Positions 15,928 to 24,321 of a stretch of DNA of 50,471 nt are shown here, piece after piece. The translations under genes were made by a program, and so were the position numbers. The number at the start of each line of letters is the position of its first letter. The stretch's first letter is position 1. The notes under the pieces are model-generated. The model did no database searches, had not been told where the DNA came from, and saw nothing but the letters and a program-made list of their open reading frames with translations. The DNA lies in IMG/VR virus record IMGVR_UViG_3300006737_000046, positions 1 to 50,471 of that record; one strand, given 5' to 3'. The stretch is from a virus.

Positions 15928-16107
15928 TTATTTTTCGTCTCTTTTTTTAACTATTTTTCCACCAGCACCTATTTGGTCGCCACGTGCATTTACACCTGCA
16001 TTACCTACTGCGATTGTCTTTTCATTTTTAGCTCTTAGAGCATCAAAATCAATAGGTTTACCTTGCATAGTAAAATGTTGTGTTTTTCCTTGTTGTCTTC
16101 TTGCCAT
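15928..16107 (-). CDS. Small basic conserved phage protein (59 residues)
   Basis: A short gene from ATG 16107 to TAA 15928. The product starts MARRQQGKTQHF and contains DFDALRAKNEKTIAVGN and VNARGDQIG, a pattern I know from small conserved proteins of marine T4-like phages. It has a Shine-Dalgarno (AGGAG) about ten bases upstream, just after the stop of the DnaE-like gene, so it belongs to that operon. Function unknown. Confidence 0.75.
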   Translation of the reverse strand: MARRQQGKTQHFTMQGKPIDFDALRAKNEKTIAVGNAGVNARGDQIGAGGKIVKKRDEK

Positions 16108-16119
16108 GTTGTTTTACTC

Positions 16120-16644
16120 CTAACGTAAAAACTCTTTGTAACTTAAATTGTATTTAATAGGGTCTATATGGTGGGTACCTATCAAATAGAGAACCAAACT
16201 GCTCACACTTGAACCTCTGCCAATGCCAGTAACTATGTTGTTCTGTTTACACACATCCATCATATAAATCAAATATTTGAGTATGTGCATCATGTTCCTT
16301 TGTGTGTATTCATCTAATTCAATTGCCAGTCTATCAATGTATGCATCATCAATCATTTTGCGTTGTGACATTTGTCCTGTCAAATACAGTTCAATATCCA
16401 TAGTTGCATATTGTTCAGGCATTATCCATGTTCCAGACAGCAATTCATGATATTGATCCACAGGCATATCTATCAACATAGGTTGTGCTAATGTGTCTAC
16501 TTCAAAATGTTTTGCATGTGTGCTGTGTAGACTGGCTTCTGTTGAATCATCTAACACCAACTGATCAACAGGGTCACCACTGTACAGTAATTCAATCACT
16601 TCACGTGTAGAGAAAGAACAATTACCAAATGCATCAGTAATCAT
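16120..16644 (-). CDS. Fragment of DNA polymerase III alpha (DnaE palm) as a separate gene
   Basis: A 174-residue protein whose C-terminal third matches the segment of bacterial DnaE just before the active site: VTGIGRGSSVSSLVLYLIG, HIDPIKYNL and SYKEFLR. In full DnaE the catalytic DxD aspartates follow directly; here the gene stops, so polymerase activity is not expected. The frame is intact, with a strong Shine-Dalgarno (AAGGAGG) and tight neighbours, so it looks maintained rather than decayed. It may be a domesticated nucleic-acid-binding domain or decoy. I recall comparable stand-alone proteins in marine T4-like phages. Confidence 0.75.
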   Translation of the reverse strand: MITDAFGNCSFSTREVIELLYSGDPVDQLVLDDSTEASLHSTHAKHFEVDTLAQPMLIDMPVDQYHELLSGTWIMPEQYATMDIELYLTGQMSQRKMIDDAYIDRLAIELDEYTQRNMMHILKYLIYMMDVCKQNNIVTGIGRGSSVSSLVLYLIGTHHIDPIKYNLSYKEFLR

Positions 16645-16646
16645 GT

Positions 16647-17204
16647 CTAACCTCCTTGAATAACTTTGAATCCTTCATGTTGTTTTATTGTAAAGCCTAT
16701 ATCGTCCCATGTCAACGGCTCTTTGGTAAAGTTGGAAAATCTTGGTGTGTCATCGTGCCACCATGGATCTTTAACACCACAAGTTTGTAGCAATTTCCAT
16801 TCTGGTGAATCTGTAGTGATCATAAATCTTAAATTTTCGCCCTGCCATGATTCTATTTCCAATGCATCAACATTCATACTTTTACCACCTATTGCATCTA
16901 GTTTTGCTAACAATGTGACTCCTATCACTTGGTCAACCGGTGTGTCAAAGAAGTCTATCACATCATTTTCAAACACACTAAATGATTTGTAGAGATTATC
17001 ATCATGCTGTACAAACAATGAATTTTGTAATGTTTTACCAAACACATATTTTATTTTTTGGAATGTGACATGCTGTGATTGAGGACCATTTGTGATTGGC
17101 AACATGTGGATATTGATAGACACATCATTAGGCCACAACTTATTTTGCAGATACATGGTATTGGTAAATCTAGTTTTCCAACTTATGCCATCATCATTTA
17201 ACAT
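16647..17204 (-). CDS. Conserved phage protein, 185 residues
   Basis: A 185-residue mixed alpha/beta protein with many Trp and Asp residues (GVKDPWWHDDTPRFSNFT). No family recognised. It is immediately upstream of the DnaE-like fragment (two bases between stop and the start region) and overlaps the small coiled-coil gene by 11 bases, so it could be a partner of the DnaE-derived protein. Proteins of this kind occur in cyanophages and pelagiphages without a known role. Confidence 0.65.
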   Translation of the reverse strand: MLNDDGISWKTRFTNTMYLQNKLWPNDVSINIHMLPITNGPQSQHVTFQKIKYVFGKTLQNSLFVQHDDNLYKSFSVFENDVIDFFDTPVDQVIGVTLLAKLDAIGGKSMNVDALEIESWQGENLRFMITTDSPEWKLLQTCGVKDPWWHDDTPRFSNFTKEPLTWDDIGFTIKQHEGFKVIQGG

Positions 17205-17433
17205 TGATTAATCCATCGAATTGCGAATTATCATCGTCTTTGTCTTGTTTGGCTTTACGCATTTTTCTTTCTTGATCTTCAAGTTGTAGTGTGTTCTGAA
17301 TTGCAACCAATTGTTGATACATGTTTTGATTGTTCATTCTTGCCGCTTGATTCAATTTTATTGTAACATCTTTGAGACGAGTTTCCAACTGTTCATCTGT
17401 GAGAGACTTTGGTTCCATGTGTGGATTAAACAT
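17194..17433 (-). CDS. Small coiled-coil protein
   Basis: A 79-residue helical, charged protein (DEQLETRLKDVTIKLNQAAR, EDQERKMRKAKQDKDDD) likely to form a coiled coil. It starts six bases after a late-type TAAATA box. An alternative start is the Met at residue 6. It heads the operon 17433 to 15928. Function unknown; a scaffold or assembly role would be a guess. Confidence 0.65.
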   Translation of the reverse strand: MFNPHMEPKSLTDEQLETRLKDVTIKLNQAARMNNQNMYQQLVAIQNTLQLEDQERKMRKAKQDKDDDNSQFDGLINVK

Positions 17434-17439
17434 ATTAGA

Positions 17440-17445
17440 TATTTA
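17440..17445 (-). promoter_or_regulatory. Late-type promoter box TAAATA, 6 bases before ATG 17433
   Basis: Minus-strand TTAAATATC then six bases from the box to the ATG; it overlaps the last codons of the upstream fibre-related gene region. Confidence 0.55.
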
Positions 17446-17446
17446 A

Positions 17447-18034
17447 TTACGTGGCTGAAGTGTATTCTAGTATTTTGGAAATGTATTTGGTTGTGCCGCC
17501 ATCAACTGAAAATATATCAAACACATACACGCCTTTTCTTTCTGGAAAATCTGTTGATACAGATGATGAATCGCCAACATCTTGATCTTCATCATTTGGA
17601 AATGTTACGCCAGTTAATGTAATTGTGTGTGTAGAATTTGCTTTAGTTACTAACATCTTCATTGTTGCGTACACATTTGTACCTGAATCATCAGTTGGAA
17701 AGTTTGTAAATGTTAGAGTCAAGTTTCCTGATGTTGTTGCTGTTGTAACATTGCCATCAGCAAATGAACAAGCAACAGAGCCAGATACTGCACCTTTGGC
17801 TACAACTTTTTGACCCCAATCTTTCAATACTAGTTCTGATTGATCGTGTCCGTTGAAGTCAGTGTCTGCATTGGTTACAGCACTGTTTGTTTGTAATGCA
17901 GTAATTTCTGTACCCGCTGTTGTAAGTTGGGTTTTGATTTGAGAAAAATTATCTCTAAAGCCTTGGGAATCATTATCCTGACCTGCTACTGGAAATGCTC
18001 CGTCAATGTTTGCTACTGTGATTGCTGTTGCCAT
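17447..18034 (-). CDS. Virion structural / tail-fibre-associated protein
   Basis: A 195-residue Ser/Thr/Asp-rich beta protein. Its N-terminus (DSQGFRDNFSQIKTQL) matches in style the N-terminal motif of the two fibre proteins at 20716 and 22565 (KINDNFDELY), a head commonly found in marine T4-like fibre proteins. The rest (GNLTLTFTNFP, THTITLTGVTFP) is typical of receptor-binding or decoration beta domains. The start lies five bases after AATAAATA, marking it as a late gene. Confidence 0.75.
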   Translation of the reverse strand: MATAITVANIDGAFPVAGQDNDSQGFRDNFSQIKTQLTTAGTEITALQTNSAVTNADTDFNGHDQSELVLKDWGQKVVAKGAVSGSVACSFADGNVTTATTSGNLTLTFTNFPTDDSGTNVYATMKMLVTKANSTHTITLTGVTFPNDEDQDVGDSSSVSTDFPERKGVYVFDIFSVDGGTTKYISKILEYTSAT

Positions 18035-18039
18035 ACTGT

Positions 18040-18045
18040 TATTTA
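18040..18045 (-). promoter_or_regulatory. Late-type promoter box TAAATA, 5 bases before ATG 18034
   Basis: AATAAATA on the minus strand; five bases follow before the ATG, almost the same sequence as at 3949. Confidence 0.6.
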
Positions 18046-19506
18046 TTACCTTGTTCTCACTAATTCTGGTTGATCTGATACATGAGTAATTCTATCCGTT
18101 ACAGACCTTCTTTGCATCAATAATTGTTTATCTAGAATAGTTCCTCTATCAAATGTTACTCCTAAATTTAAGAATCTAGTGCCATCTCCGTCAAAAGTTG
18201 TCACAGTTGCACTGGCGTCTAATGTGCATTCAGCACCGCCTGTAAATGTTGTAGGTTTTAAGGTAATCACAACAGATGCACCATCAACAGGTGCTGTGTT
18301 TACTTCAACGCTCTGTCCTGTTGCAGTAAATTCAGTGTTTGTTAATCTTTGTCCGTTAACAGTAACAATTAATGCGTTATTGGTTGCTACAGATTTAGGA
18401 CCATCAAATAAAACTGTGCTACCATCGCCGACTGCTGTGACACTGTTATTTGTACCATCGAAGGATGTACCAATGTTATTATCTATAACCCATCTGTCAA
18501 ATTCAATAGGCAACGATCTAATATCATATGTAGATTCATTTTTGATCCTATACAATATTTTTTCAGCTTCTCCAGGTTTGCAATATCTAATAGGCAACAC
18601 ATTTTTATGACCTAGCACTAATCCGTCATCTTGTGCAGATTTCATCCACAAAGGAAGATATTCAAAGTTCTCAACAGTCAACCCCGACTTGAGTTCGTTC
18701 TGCATATTCCTTATTGAGTTTATGAATATTTGATTTTCTTGGGTGCCTGGCACTGGTAGTGGATTGTCAGCAGTCAATAATATTGTTGAAGCATCGAAAC
18801 GTATGGTTATGTTAGGAAGATATTGATTAGTGAATGTAATAGAATTATCAGCACCGGTGTTAGCATCATATAATTCTGCATACACAACTTCGTAGATTGT
18901 ATTACCTCCAGGATCTTTTGCCTTTGCCGCCTTGAATTCGCCGGGTATTAATTTTACGGTATAATTGTTTTTTACCATAAAATCTAGAATTGTTCCTAGT
19001 GATTTAAGATGTACACCAGCAAGAAACAAAACACTAAAGTTATAAGTGTGTGTGTTGAAATTTCTGTCTTGGTCTCTGTAGCGACCATCGTTAGTGAATA
19101 ATTTGTTTGTAGTAATAAAATTCAAGAAATCTGTGCGAGACACATCCGGTACATATAAATTTCCATACATGTTGGCAACTTCGTCTTTGGTTCTTCGTTG
19201 AGCGGATATTGTATAAGTTTGATCTTTTACTAGTTGTCCTGATTGAGCAGATGCTCTTACTACAAAATTAAAATCTTTATCAACAGTTGTATTATTATTA
19301 TCAAAAGTTGTATCAAGATTATCAAAACTAAACAGTTGATTTTTCACTTTGCCTGTGATTTCACCATCAGGTTCAAGTCTTAGGCCTGGAGGCAATCTAC
19401 CTGTTCTATAAGAATAGGTAATAGGCAGATTGTTGGACGTACTAGCACCAACTGAGAATACTGAAACTTTGTAAGGTGAAATAGAACCTAATTTAATATT
19501 CGCCAT
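18046..19506 (-). CDS. Large virion protein with N-terminal Ig-like (He_PIG) domain
   Basis: A 486-residue protein. The N-terminal 110 residues form a putative Ig-like domain with the signature RTGRLPPGLRLEPDGEITG; the middle (about 120-330) is a mixed domain; the C-terminal third contains repeated Thr/Val-rich strands (DGSTVLFDGPKSV, NALIVTVNGQRL). It is typical of tail-fibre or baseplate-associated proteins of marine myophages. The ATG overlaps the stop of the next Ig-like gene (TAATG), so the pair is co-translated. Confidence 0.78.
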   Translation of the reverse strand: MANIKLGSISPYKVSVFSVGASTSNNLPITYSYRTGRLPPGLRLEPDGEITGKVKNQLFSFDNLDTTFDNNNTTVDKDFNFVVRASAQSGQLVKDQTYTISAQRRTKDEVANMYGNLYVPDVSRTDFLNFITTNKLFTNDGRYRDQDRNFNTHTYNFSVLFLAGVHLKSLGTILDFMVKNNYTVKLIPGEFKAAKAKDPGGNTIYEVVYAELYDANTGADNSITFTNQYLPNITIRFDASTILLTADNPLPVPGTQENQIFINSIRNMQNELKSGLTVENFEYLPLWMKSAQDDGLVLGHKNVLPIRYCKPGEAEKILYRIKNESTYDIRSLPIEFDRWVIDNNIGTSFDGTNNSVTAVGDGSTVLFDGPKSVATNNALIVTVNGQRLTNTEFTATGQSVEVNTAPVDGASVVITLKPTTFTGGAECTLDASATVTTFDGDGTRFLNLGVTFDRGTILDKQLLMQRRSVTDRITHVSDQPELVRTR

Positions 19507-20606
19507 TATAGATTTACCTCCATGTCTACCTCATTGAAAGATATTACATCCCATCCTACGCCTCGTACTCGCATAGTAAATTCTCTAGTGAACACTTGTT
19601 CTATAAATGAACTTGAATCTGATCTTTTAGTTGCACCGATTGTGAAAGTGTAAGTTTCTTCTAGGGTAATTTGTCTAGGTATTAATCCAAATATTTCACC
19701 ACTATTATAATCAACTTCTAATCCTGGAGGTAATGTTCCACTAGTCAATGCATAATAGATATTAATATCCCCAGCAGTCCCTAGGTTGCCATCCGGATCA
19801 ACTGTGTCTATTGTAATAATATAATAGTTTTCATGGTAGTAATCACCCAAATCAGGTTCAGTAATAAAGTGCAATGGCCTGATGCCATCAGATGCATCAG
19901 CACTGTGTATAGTAGTGTCTGCCCTTAGCAAATCACTATCAGTTTTTTGTCCTGCTCCAGTGACTGCTATTGAAAATGTTCTATCGGCAAATGCAACACC
20001 GTCGGACACTCTTACTGTAAATTCGTAAAGTTTATTAATAGATGACAAACTTAAAGTAAAATCCCAAAGTTGAGTTTCGTCCCATTCTACTCCGTCCCAA
20101 CCTACCTGCGTAGAATCAAACAATGATGCCGGCACAGGTTGACTGACACCTCTTAAAACTCCTGACTCTTCAAGTAGATCAATTCCTGGCGGTAGTTGTC
20201 CATCGATAACTTTGTAACTCTTAATATCGTTGTCTGTGTCTACAGCTTGTAACTGCAAATTTAAAAAAGTACCATCGAATAAGTTTGCTATTTGTCCTGC
20301 TCCAGTAATCCATGTAGGAGCATCGTCACCATCTACAAACAGAGTAAAAGTTCTATCAGCCACATCATTACCTGCCGTAGCTCTCACCACAAAGGTTGAT
20401 TCTGTTCTTTCAGGAACCTCTGTTGGTATGCCTTCTATGAATCCTGTTGATTTTATTTGTATGCCTGCAGGCAATTTGCCAGAATGAAAAGTATATTTTA
20501 CAGTATCACCATCCGCATCAGTGGCTTCAATAGCCTGCGAATAGAATACGCCTTCACTAATACTGCCCAGAGAACCGGCATCTGTTATCCATGTGGGTTT
20601 TGCCAT
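19506..20606 (-). CDS. Multi-Ig-like (He_PIG) virion protein
   Basis: A 366-residue protein made of three Ig-like domains with the recurring pattern (G-x-LP-x-GI ... G ... G-x-P): SGKLPAGIQIKSTGFIEGIP, DGQLPPGIDLLEESGVLRGV and SGTLPPGLEVDYNSGEIFGL. PTWIT begins each of the first two domains. Such cadherin/Ig-like arrays are used by phages for weak binding to cell-surface glycans. A late-type box (TAAATA, six bases, ATG) lies upstream. It forms a pair with the 18046-19506 protein, which carries one more copy of the same domain. Confidence 0.82.
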   Translation of the reverse strand: MAKPTWITDAGSLGSISEGVFYSQAIEATDADGDTVKYTFHSGKLPAGIQIKSTGFIEGIPTEVPERTESTFVVRATAGNDVADRTFTLFVDGDDAPTWITGAGQIANLFDGTFLNLQLQAVDTDNDIKSYKVIDGQLPPGIDLLEESGVLRGVSQPVPASLFDSTQVGWDGVEWDETQLWDFTLSLSSINKLYEFTVRVSDGVAFADRTFSIAVTGAGQKTDSDLLRADTTIHSADASDGIRPLHFITEPDLGDYYHENYYIITIDTVDPDGNLGTAGDINIYYALTSGTLPPGLEVDYNSGEIFGLIPRQITLEETYTFTIGATKRSDSSSFIEQVFTREFTMRVRGVGWDVISFNEVDMEVNL

Positions 20607-20612
20607 TTGTAG

Positions 20613-20618
20613 TATTTA
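20613..20618 (-). promoter_or_regulatory. Late-type promoter box TAAATA, 6 bases before ATG 20606
   Basis: Minus-strand CTTAAATACTAC followed by the ATG of the Ig-like gene. The remaining gap to 20715 (about 100 bases) shows no gene. Confidence 0.55.
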
Positions 20619-20715
20619 AGTAAATTAATGTAGGGAATTAGACCACATGTACAAAATGACCAATATAAACACTAGGAAGTACAATTTTAGTTCTTGCATG
20701 TATCTTAATGCAAAA

Positions 20716-22221
20716 TTAAGTTATTGTAACACCCTGTGAACCAACAATGTTCCATTTGCCTGTCTGTGCATCAAAAATTAAAGTTGCCGCTTCTCCTACA
20801 GCATCCCATCTAATTTGTGTTGTCCAGTTTCCGTTGGTGTTGCCAAGAATGGCTGGTGTAGCATTACCACCACCTGCAACTGTACCTATTTGGTTACAAA
20901 TAATGTATTTGATTTGACCATCTACACCATCTGCTATTGATAGTGTCATACCACCTGAACTCATATCTAAGAAAGTAACATCAGTGGTCACAGCAATCGC
21001 GTCTGTACCAGCAGAGTCACCTGACACTGTTTCTACACTAAGTTGTGTTATTCCTGTTGTATGCACAATATCGCCAGTGACATTTGCAACACCGACAAGT
21101 TCAAGACCATCATCAATCTTGACTGCTGATGAATCACTGTTTTTGATCAAGTCTACATCTAATGATATTGCAGATACTGAACCTGCAATATTGATACTGT
21201 CTGTGAATTGTATGGCTGTCGAATCAGCTGATTGTATCTCTGTGATATCTAATACGTCTCCACTGATAGTGCCATTTACATTCAAACCATCTGCTATGTT
21301 AACACGGTCTGAACCTTCTGCTTTGATTGTACCGTTGAGAACCAGATTGTCATTTATTGTGACACCAGTTGAGTCAGTTGATTGTAAAGATTCAAAGTCA
21401 CCAATTTTTCCTGTCACAGTTCCTGTTGCTGTAACATCGTTGAATCCAGTAATATCACTTGATGCATCAACAATTACTGCTTTAGAAGCTGTCACTGTTC
21501 CTGCTGTGATTGTGTCTATAGTTTCAAGTTCTGCTTCAGTCAATACAGCATTACCGCAAGTCAATGAAGTACCAGTTAAAGTACCACCTGACGTAACAGC
21601 ACCTGTGAAATTGGCTGTGCTTCCGCCAACCACTGCTCCACTGATTTCAACTGCTTCTTGTATTCTTATGCTTGAAGAGTCAGTTGATTTGATAATGTTT
21701 ACGTCTACAGTGTCACCAGTAAGGTCACCTTCGATGTTGGCTACAATAGTTGCTGTGCTTGAATCTGTTACTGCTGTGGCAGTTGCGGCAGAAGTTGTTA
21801 ATACAGCTTTAAATTTGTCATCACCTTCGTTCCAATACAACGCCGCATTGTTTCCTGCAGATCCACGTTGTATCAATATTCCAGCATCTTCGTCAGCACC
21901 GCCGGAGTTGTCTTTGTTTAATTCAATTAAGTTATCGCCTATTTCTAATGTTGTGGCATTTATTTCTGTAGTTGTGCCTTTTACTTCTAAATTAGAATTG
22001 ATTATCACCATGCCTGTGCCATTTGGTGTGATATTAATATTTTCGTTTGTTACATCTGATATAAGTGCGTTGCCTGAAAGTGACAAACTTGATAGCGATG
22101 AGCCACCTAGTTCTGTGTATATTTCATCAAAGTTGTCATTGATCTTATCAAATGCCGTTCTTAATGGATCACCAGTACCGTCGTTGGCCGCTGATCCTAT
22201 TCCTATTGTTTGTTTTGCCAT
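20716..22221 (-). CDS. Tail-fibre-like protein with internal repeats
   Basis: A 501-residue Asp/Ser/Thr/Gly-rich protein. The N-terminus (NDGTGDPLRTAFDKINDNFD) is a fibre head motif shared with the 22565 gene. The centre contains at least four copies of a roughly 27-residue unit with core (K/Q)-x-x-DS-(S/T)-x-(I/V): IIKSTDSSSIRI, LQSTDSTGVTI, IQSADSTAIQF and LIKNSDSSAVKI, consistent with a repetitive beta shaft. The C-terminus (TAIAVTTDVTFLDMSSGG onward) resembles a conserved tip domain. It has a Shine-Dalgarno (AGGAGA) before ATG 22221 and a TAAATA-type sequence about 30 bases upstream. Long antisense reading frames over it are artefacts of the repeat. Confidence 0.85.
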   Translation of the reverse strand: MAKQTIGIGSAANDGTGDPLRTAFDKINDNFDEIYTELGGSSLSSLSLSGNALISDVTNENINITPNGTGMVIINSNLEVKGTTTEINATTLEIGDNLIELNKDNSGGADEDAGILIQRGSAGNNAALYWNEGDDKFKAVLTTSAATATAVTDSSTATIVANIEGDLTGDTVDVNIIKSTDSSSIRIQEAVEISGAVVGGSTANFTGAVTSGGTLTGTSLTCGNAVLTEAELETIDTITAGTVTASKAVIVDASSDITGFNDVTATGTVTGKIGDFESLQSTDSTGVTINDNLVLNGTIKAEGSDRVNIADGLNVNGTISGDVLDITEIQSADSTAIQFTDSINIAGSVSAISLDVDLIKNSDSSAVKIDDGLELVGVANVTGDIVHTTGITQLSVETVSGDSAGTDAIAVTTDVTFLDMSSGGMTLSIADGVDGQIKYIICNQIGTVAGGGNATPAILGNTNGNWTTQIRWDAVGEAATLIFDAQTGKWNIVGSQGVTIT

Positions 22222-22286
22222 TAGTGTGTTCTCCTTTGGTGTTGACGAAATGTATTTAATAAATATTTTTATAAACCTAATGTAAG

Positions 22287-22568
22287 ATGTTCATCAAACA
22301 AACCACACAGATACACCTACATCAACGAGAAAGCAAACTGGGTAAAGTACACAATTTCAAACGCAGACGTTCTGCATATCATTTCAAATGTGATGCTTGT
22401 GGCACAGAGTTTGTGCGTGACAAGAGTAAAGTCACTCCTGCACGAGCGTCAAACAATTTTCACCATGTGTGTTCCAAGTGTGATGTAAAAAAGTATGCTC
22501 AAAAAGTGGGTGTAGAAATGCGTAAGATTTGGAACATTGATGCAAGTTCCACAGAAATAAAACTTTAA
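22287..22568 (+). CDS. Small zinc-ribbon protein
   Basis: A 93-residue basic protein with two Cys pairs, CDACG and CSKCD about 30 residues apart (C-x2-C ... C-x2-C), i.e. a zinc ribbon or treble-clef finger, flanked by HLHQRES and KRRRSAYHF. It is the only plus-strand gene within the fibre region, diverging from the fibre gene at 22221 and converging with the one ending at 22565. The lone orientation suggests a mobile or morons-like insertion, possibly an HNH-related remnant or a transcription factor, but no catalytic motif is visible. Confidence 0.7.
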   Translation: MFIKQTTQIHLHQRESKLGKVHNFKRRRSAYHFKCDACGTEFVRDKSKVTPARASNNFHHVCSKCDVKKYAQKVGVEMRKIWNIDASSTEIKL

Positions 22569-23656
22569 TTGCTGTAAACGTCCAAGTTCCAAGCACCATT
22601 GCCAAACACACAAGTTGCAAGACTTCTTCTTGGCTCAACAGAATCTCCTGCACCAAAAGGTGTTGTGAACGGTTTCCATGCATAGGTAGATAACACATCT
22701 CCATCATCTGGATTTCTCACTTGAGATATTGTCACAGTTGTGTTTGCAACAGATCCATACACAGAGTCACCACCTGCAATAATAAAATGCATGATCTGTC
22801 CTTCTGTGCCAGCGGCAAGTGTGTAATCTTCTTCACCAGCGGCTAATGAATGTATAGTTTTTGATAATGACAAAGCAGTGGTTGATGTAGCCAAATCATC
22901 TTGTGGTGTGAATACTGTTGCTCCTGATACATCTATATTTCCTGTAACACTTACTCCAGTGTGTATTACTCTGAATCTTTCTGATAAAGAAGCTCCATCA
23001 TGTGTTTTAACAAAAACTGTGTTTGATGTGCCTGATGTTCCATCCATCTGCAGTTCTGCTCTTACATTTCCGTTGGAATTTTGAAAACTTAGACCAGGTG
23101 TGTTTGCGTCAGCAGTTCTCTGAAGTGTTACTATCGACGAGGCGGATTTGATGTGTAGTTGTGTGTCCGGTGAACCAACAGAACCTATACCAACCTGTCC
23201 ACCTGCTTTCAACAAGATGTCACCTGTGCCGCCAGGTTCGATTGTAATATTTGTGTTGCCTGTAGTGACTATATCTCCTGTGAGTGTGATACCCGCGGTT
23301 GTAATAGCAGGAAATGTAAATGCCGCATCTGAACCAAAAGACAGTTGTCCATCTATTCTTACATCATCTACAATGCTCAACCCGGTTGAATCGTCCGAAC
23401 GTATAATATTATTGAATATTGTTGGAGCATTCATTACAATAGTTCCGTCACCTCTGGGATCTAATGTTAGTTCTCCGTCTGTGATAAATGTTGTGATGTT
23501 AGCAGTTTCAAGTGTGGTTGATGTGGATGAATCTCCTGATCCAACCAGTTGATACAACTCATCAAAATTGTCATTGATTTTTGACATGGCCGCACGTAAA
23601 GTATCGCCCGTTCCTGTGTTTATTCCAGTGCCTGTGTTGATTGATTGCTTAGCCAT
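22565..23656 (-). CDS. Second tail-fibre-like protein
   Basis: A 363-residue fibre-like protein, paralogous to 20716-22221 in its head (TGDTLRAAMSKINDNFDELY) and with one copy of the same repeat unit (IIRSDDSTGLSIVDDVRI). It then has a Gly-rich segment (GGTGDILLKAGGQVGIG) typical of fibres and a distinct C-terminal tip. A late-type box lies six bases upstream of ATG 23656. It overlaps the convergent zinc-ribbon gene by four bases. Confidence 0.82.
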   Translation of the reverse strand: MAKQSINTGTGINTGTGDTLRAAMSKINDNFDELYQLVGSGDSSTSTTLETANITTFITDGELTLDPRGDGTIVMNAPTIFNNIIRSDDSTGLSIVDDVRIDGQLSFGSDAAFTFPAITTAGITLTGDIVTTGNTNITIEPGGTGDILLKAGGQVGIGSVGSPDTQLHIKSASSIVTLQRTADANTPGLSFQNSNGNVRAELQMDGTSGTSNTVFVKTHDGASLSERFRVIHTGVSVTGNIDVSGATVFTPQDDLATSTTALSLSKTIHSLAAGEEDYTLAAGTEGQIMHFIIAGGDSVYGSVANTTVTISQVRNPDDGDVLSTYAWKPFTTPFGAGDSVEPRRSLATCVFGNGAWNLDVYSN

Positions 23657-23662
23657 ATATGC

Positions 23663-23668
23663 TATTTA
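23663..23668 (-). promoter_or_regulatory. Late-type promoter box TAAATA, 6 bases before ATG 23656
   Basis: Minus-strand GTTAAATAGC then the ATG six bases after the box. Confidence 0.55.
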
Positions 23669-23676
23669 ACAAATGA

Positions 23677-23991
23677 TTAAGTTTCGATTGTAGGAACTTG
23701 CCCCATCATATACCACTCGCCATCTACTGCTAGATACCATTCTTTACAGGCAAAACTATACTGGCTAATGGTCAAATCTTTTAATTCTTCTTTGTTTATT
23801 TCACTATTCCAATATTCTAGGAAGGATTGTTCGAAAATAGGCTCTGTGCGTTCTAAAGCTAAGTTACAAAAGGATTCTTCCTGAAAACTTATTTCCTTGT
23901 TGTAGGTAGAAAAAGATCTGTCAGTTTCTTCAAACTGAACAGTCACAGTTACTAACCATACGGAAAATATTGATGTAGCAAGATCAAGCAT
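23677..23991 (-). CDS. Unknown protein, 104 residues
   Basis: A 104-residue acidic protein with a hydrophobic N-terminus (LDLATSIFSVWLVTVTV) and a Trp/Tyr-rich C-terminus (FACKEWYLAVDGEWYMMG). The N-terminus might be a membrane anchor or a buried strand. It overlaps the Fe-S carrier gene by eight bases, so it belongs to the Fe-S operon. I do not recognise a family. Confidence 0.55.
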   Translation of the reverse strand: MLDLATSIFSVWLVTVTVQFEETDRSFSTYNKEISFQEESFCNLALERTEPIFEQSFLEYWNSEINKEELKDLTISQYSFACKEWYLAVDGEWYMMGQVPTIET

Positions 23992-24310
23992 TCATGTTCA
24001 CAGAGAATGATTCACCGCAACCACAAGTCATTTTTGATTGAGGATTGTCAAATTTAAATTCTGCTTTGAATGGCGTCACCACCCAATCCAAAGTCATGCC
24101 TAAAATATACATTTCAAACATACGATCAACAAGCAGTACATCTTCTAGTAAAGCATCTGATTTTGTATAACCATCTTCATTTTCGAAGCTCCAGTCATAT
24201 GTAAGTCCTGCACATCCGCCGCCATTTAGAGATAATCTCACATAGGAAGAATTATTTTCTTGTGCTAATGATTTAAGGTGTGCTATTCCCTTGTCTGTGA
24301 TTGTAATCAT
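23984..24310 (-). CDS. A-type iron-sulfur carrier (IscA/ErpA/HesB family)
   Basis: A 108-residue A-type carrier with the three cluster Cys in the usual spacing: Cys33 in GGGCAGLTYDWSF and Cys96/Cys98 in TCGCGESFSV. These proteins hand Fe-S clusters or iron to apo-proteins. IscA-like genes occur in marine T4-like phages; here the gene is coupled to a SufT-like gene upstream. Radical SAM enzymes in this window would be plausible clients (inference). The ATG follows a TAAATA box by five bases. Confidence 0.9.
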   Translation of the reverse strand: MITITDKGIAHLKSLAQENNSSYVRLSLNGGGCAGLTYDWSFENEDGYTKSDALLEDVLLVDRMFEMYILGMTLDWVVTPFKAEFKFDNPQSKMTCGCGESFSVNMNA

Positions 24311-24315
24311 ATGTG

Positions 24316-24321
24316 TATTTA
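24316..24321 (-). promoter_or_regulatory. Late-type promoter box TAAATA, 5 bases before ATG 24310
   Basis: Minus-strand TGTAAATACACAT then ATG. It overlaps the end of the SufT-like gene. Confidence 0.5.

Noticed and set aside
20984-22285. A 433-codon open frame on the plus strand opposite the fibre gene
   Set aside because: It is antisense to a clear repeat-rich fibre gene; the repeat composition keeps the opposite frame open. It has no ribosome-binding site and a low-complexity product.
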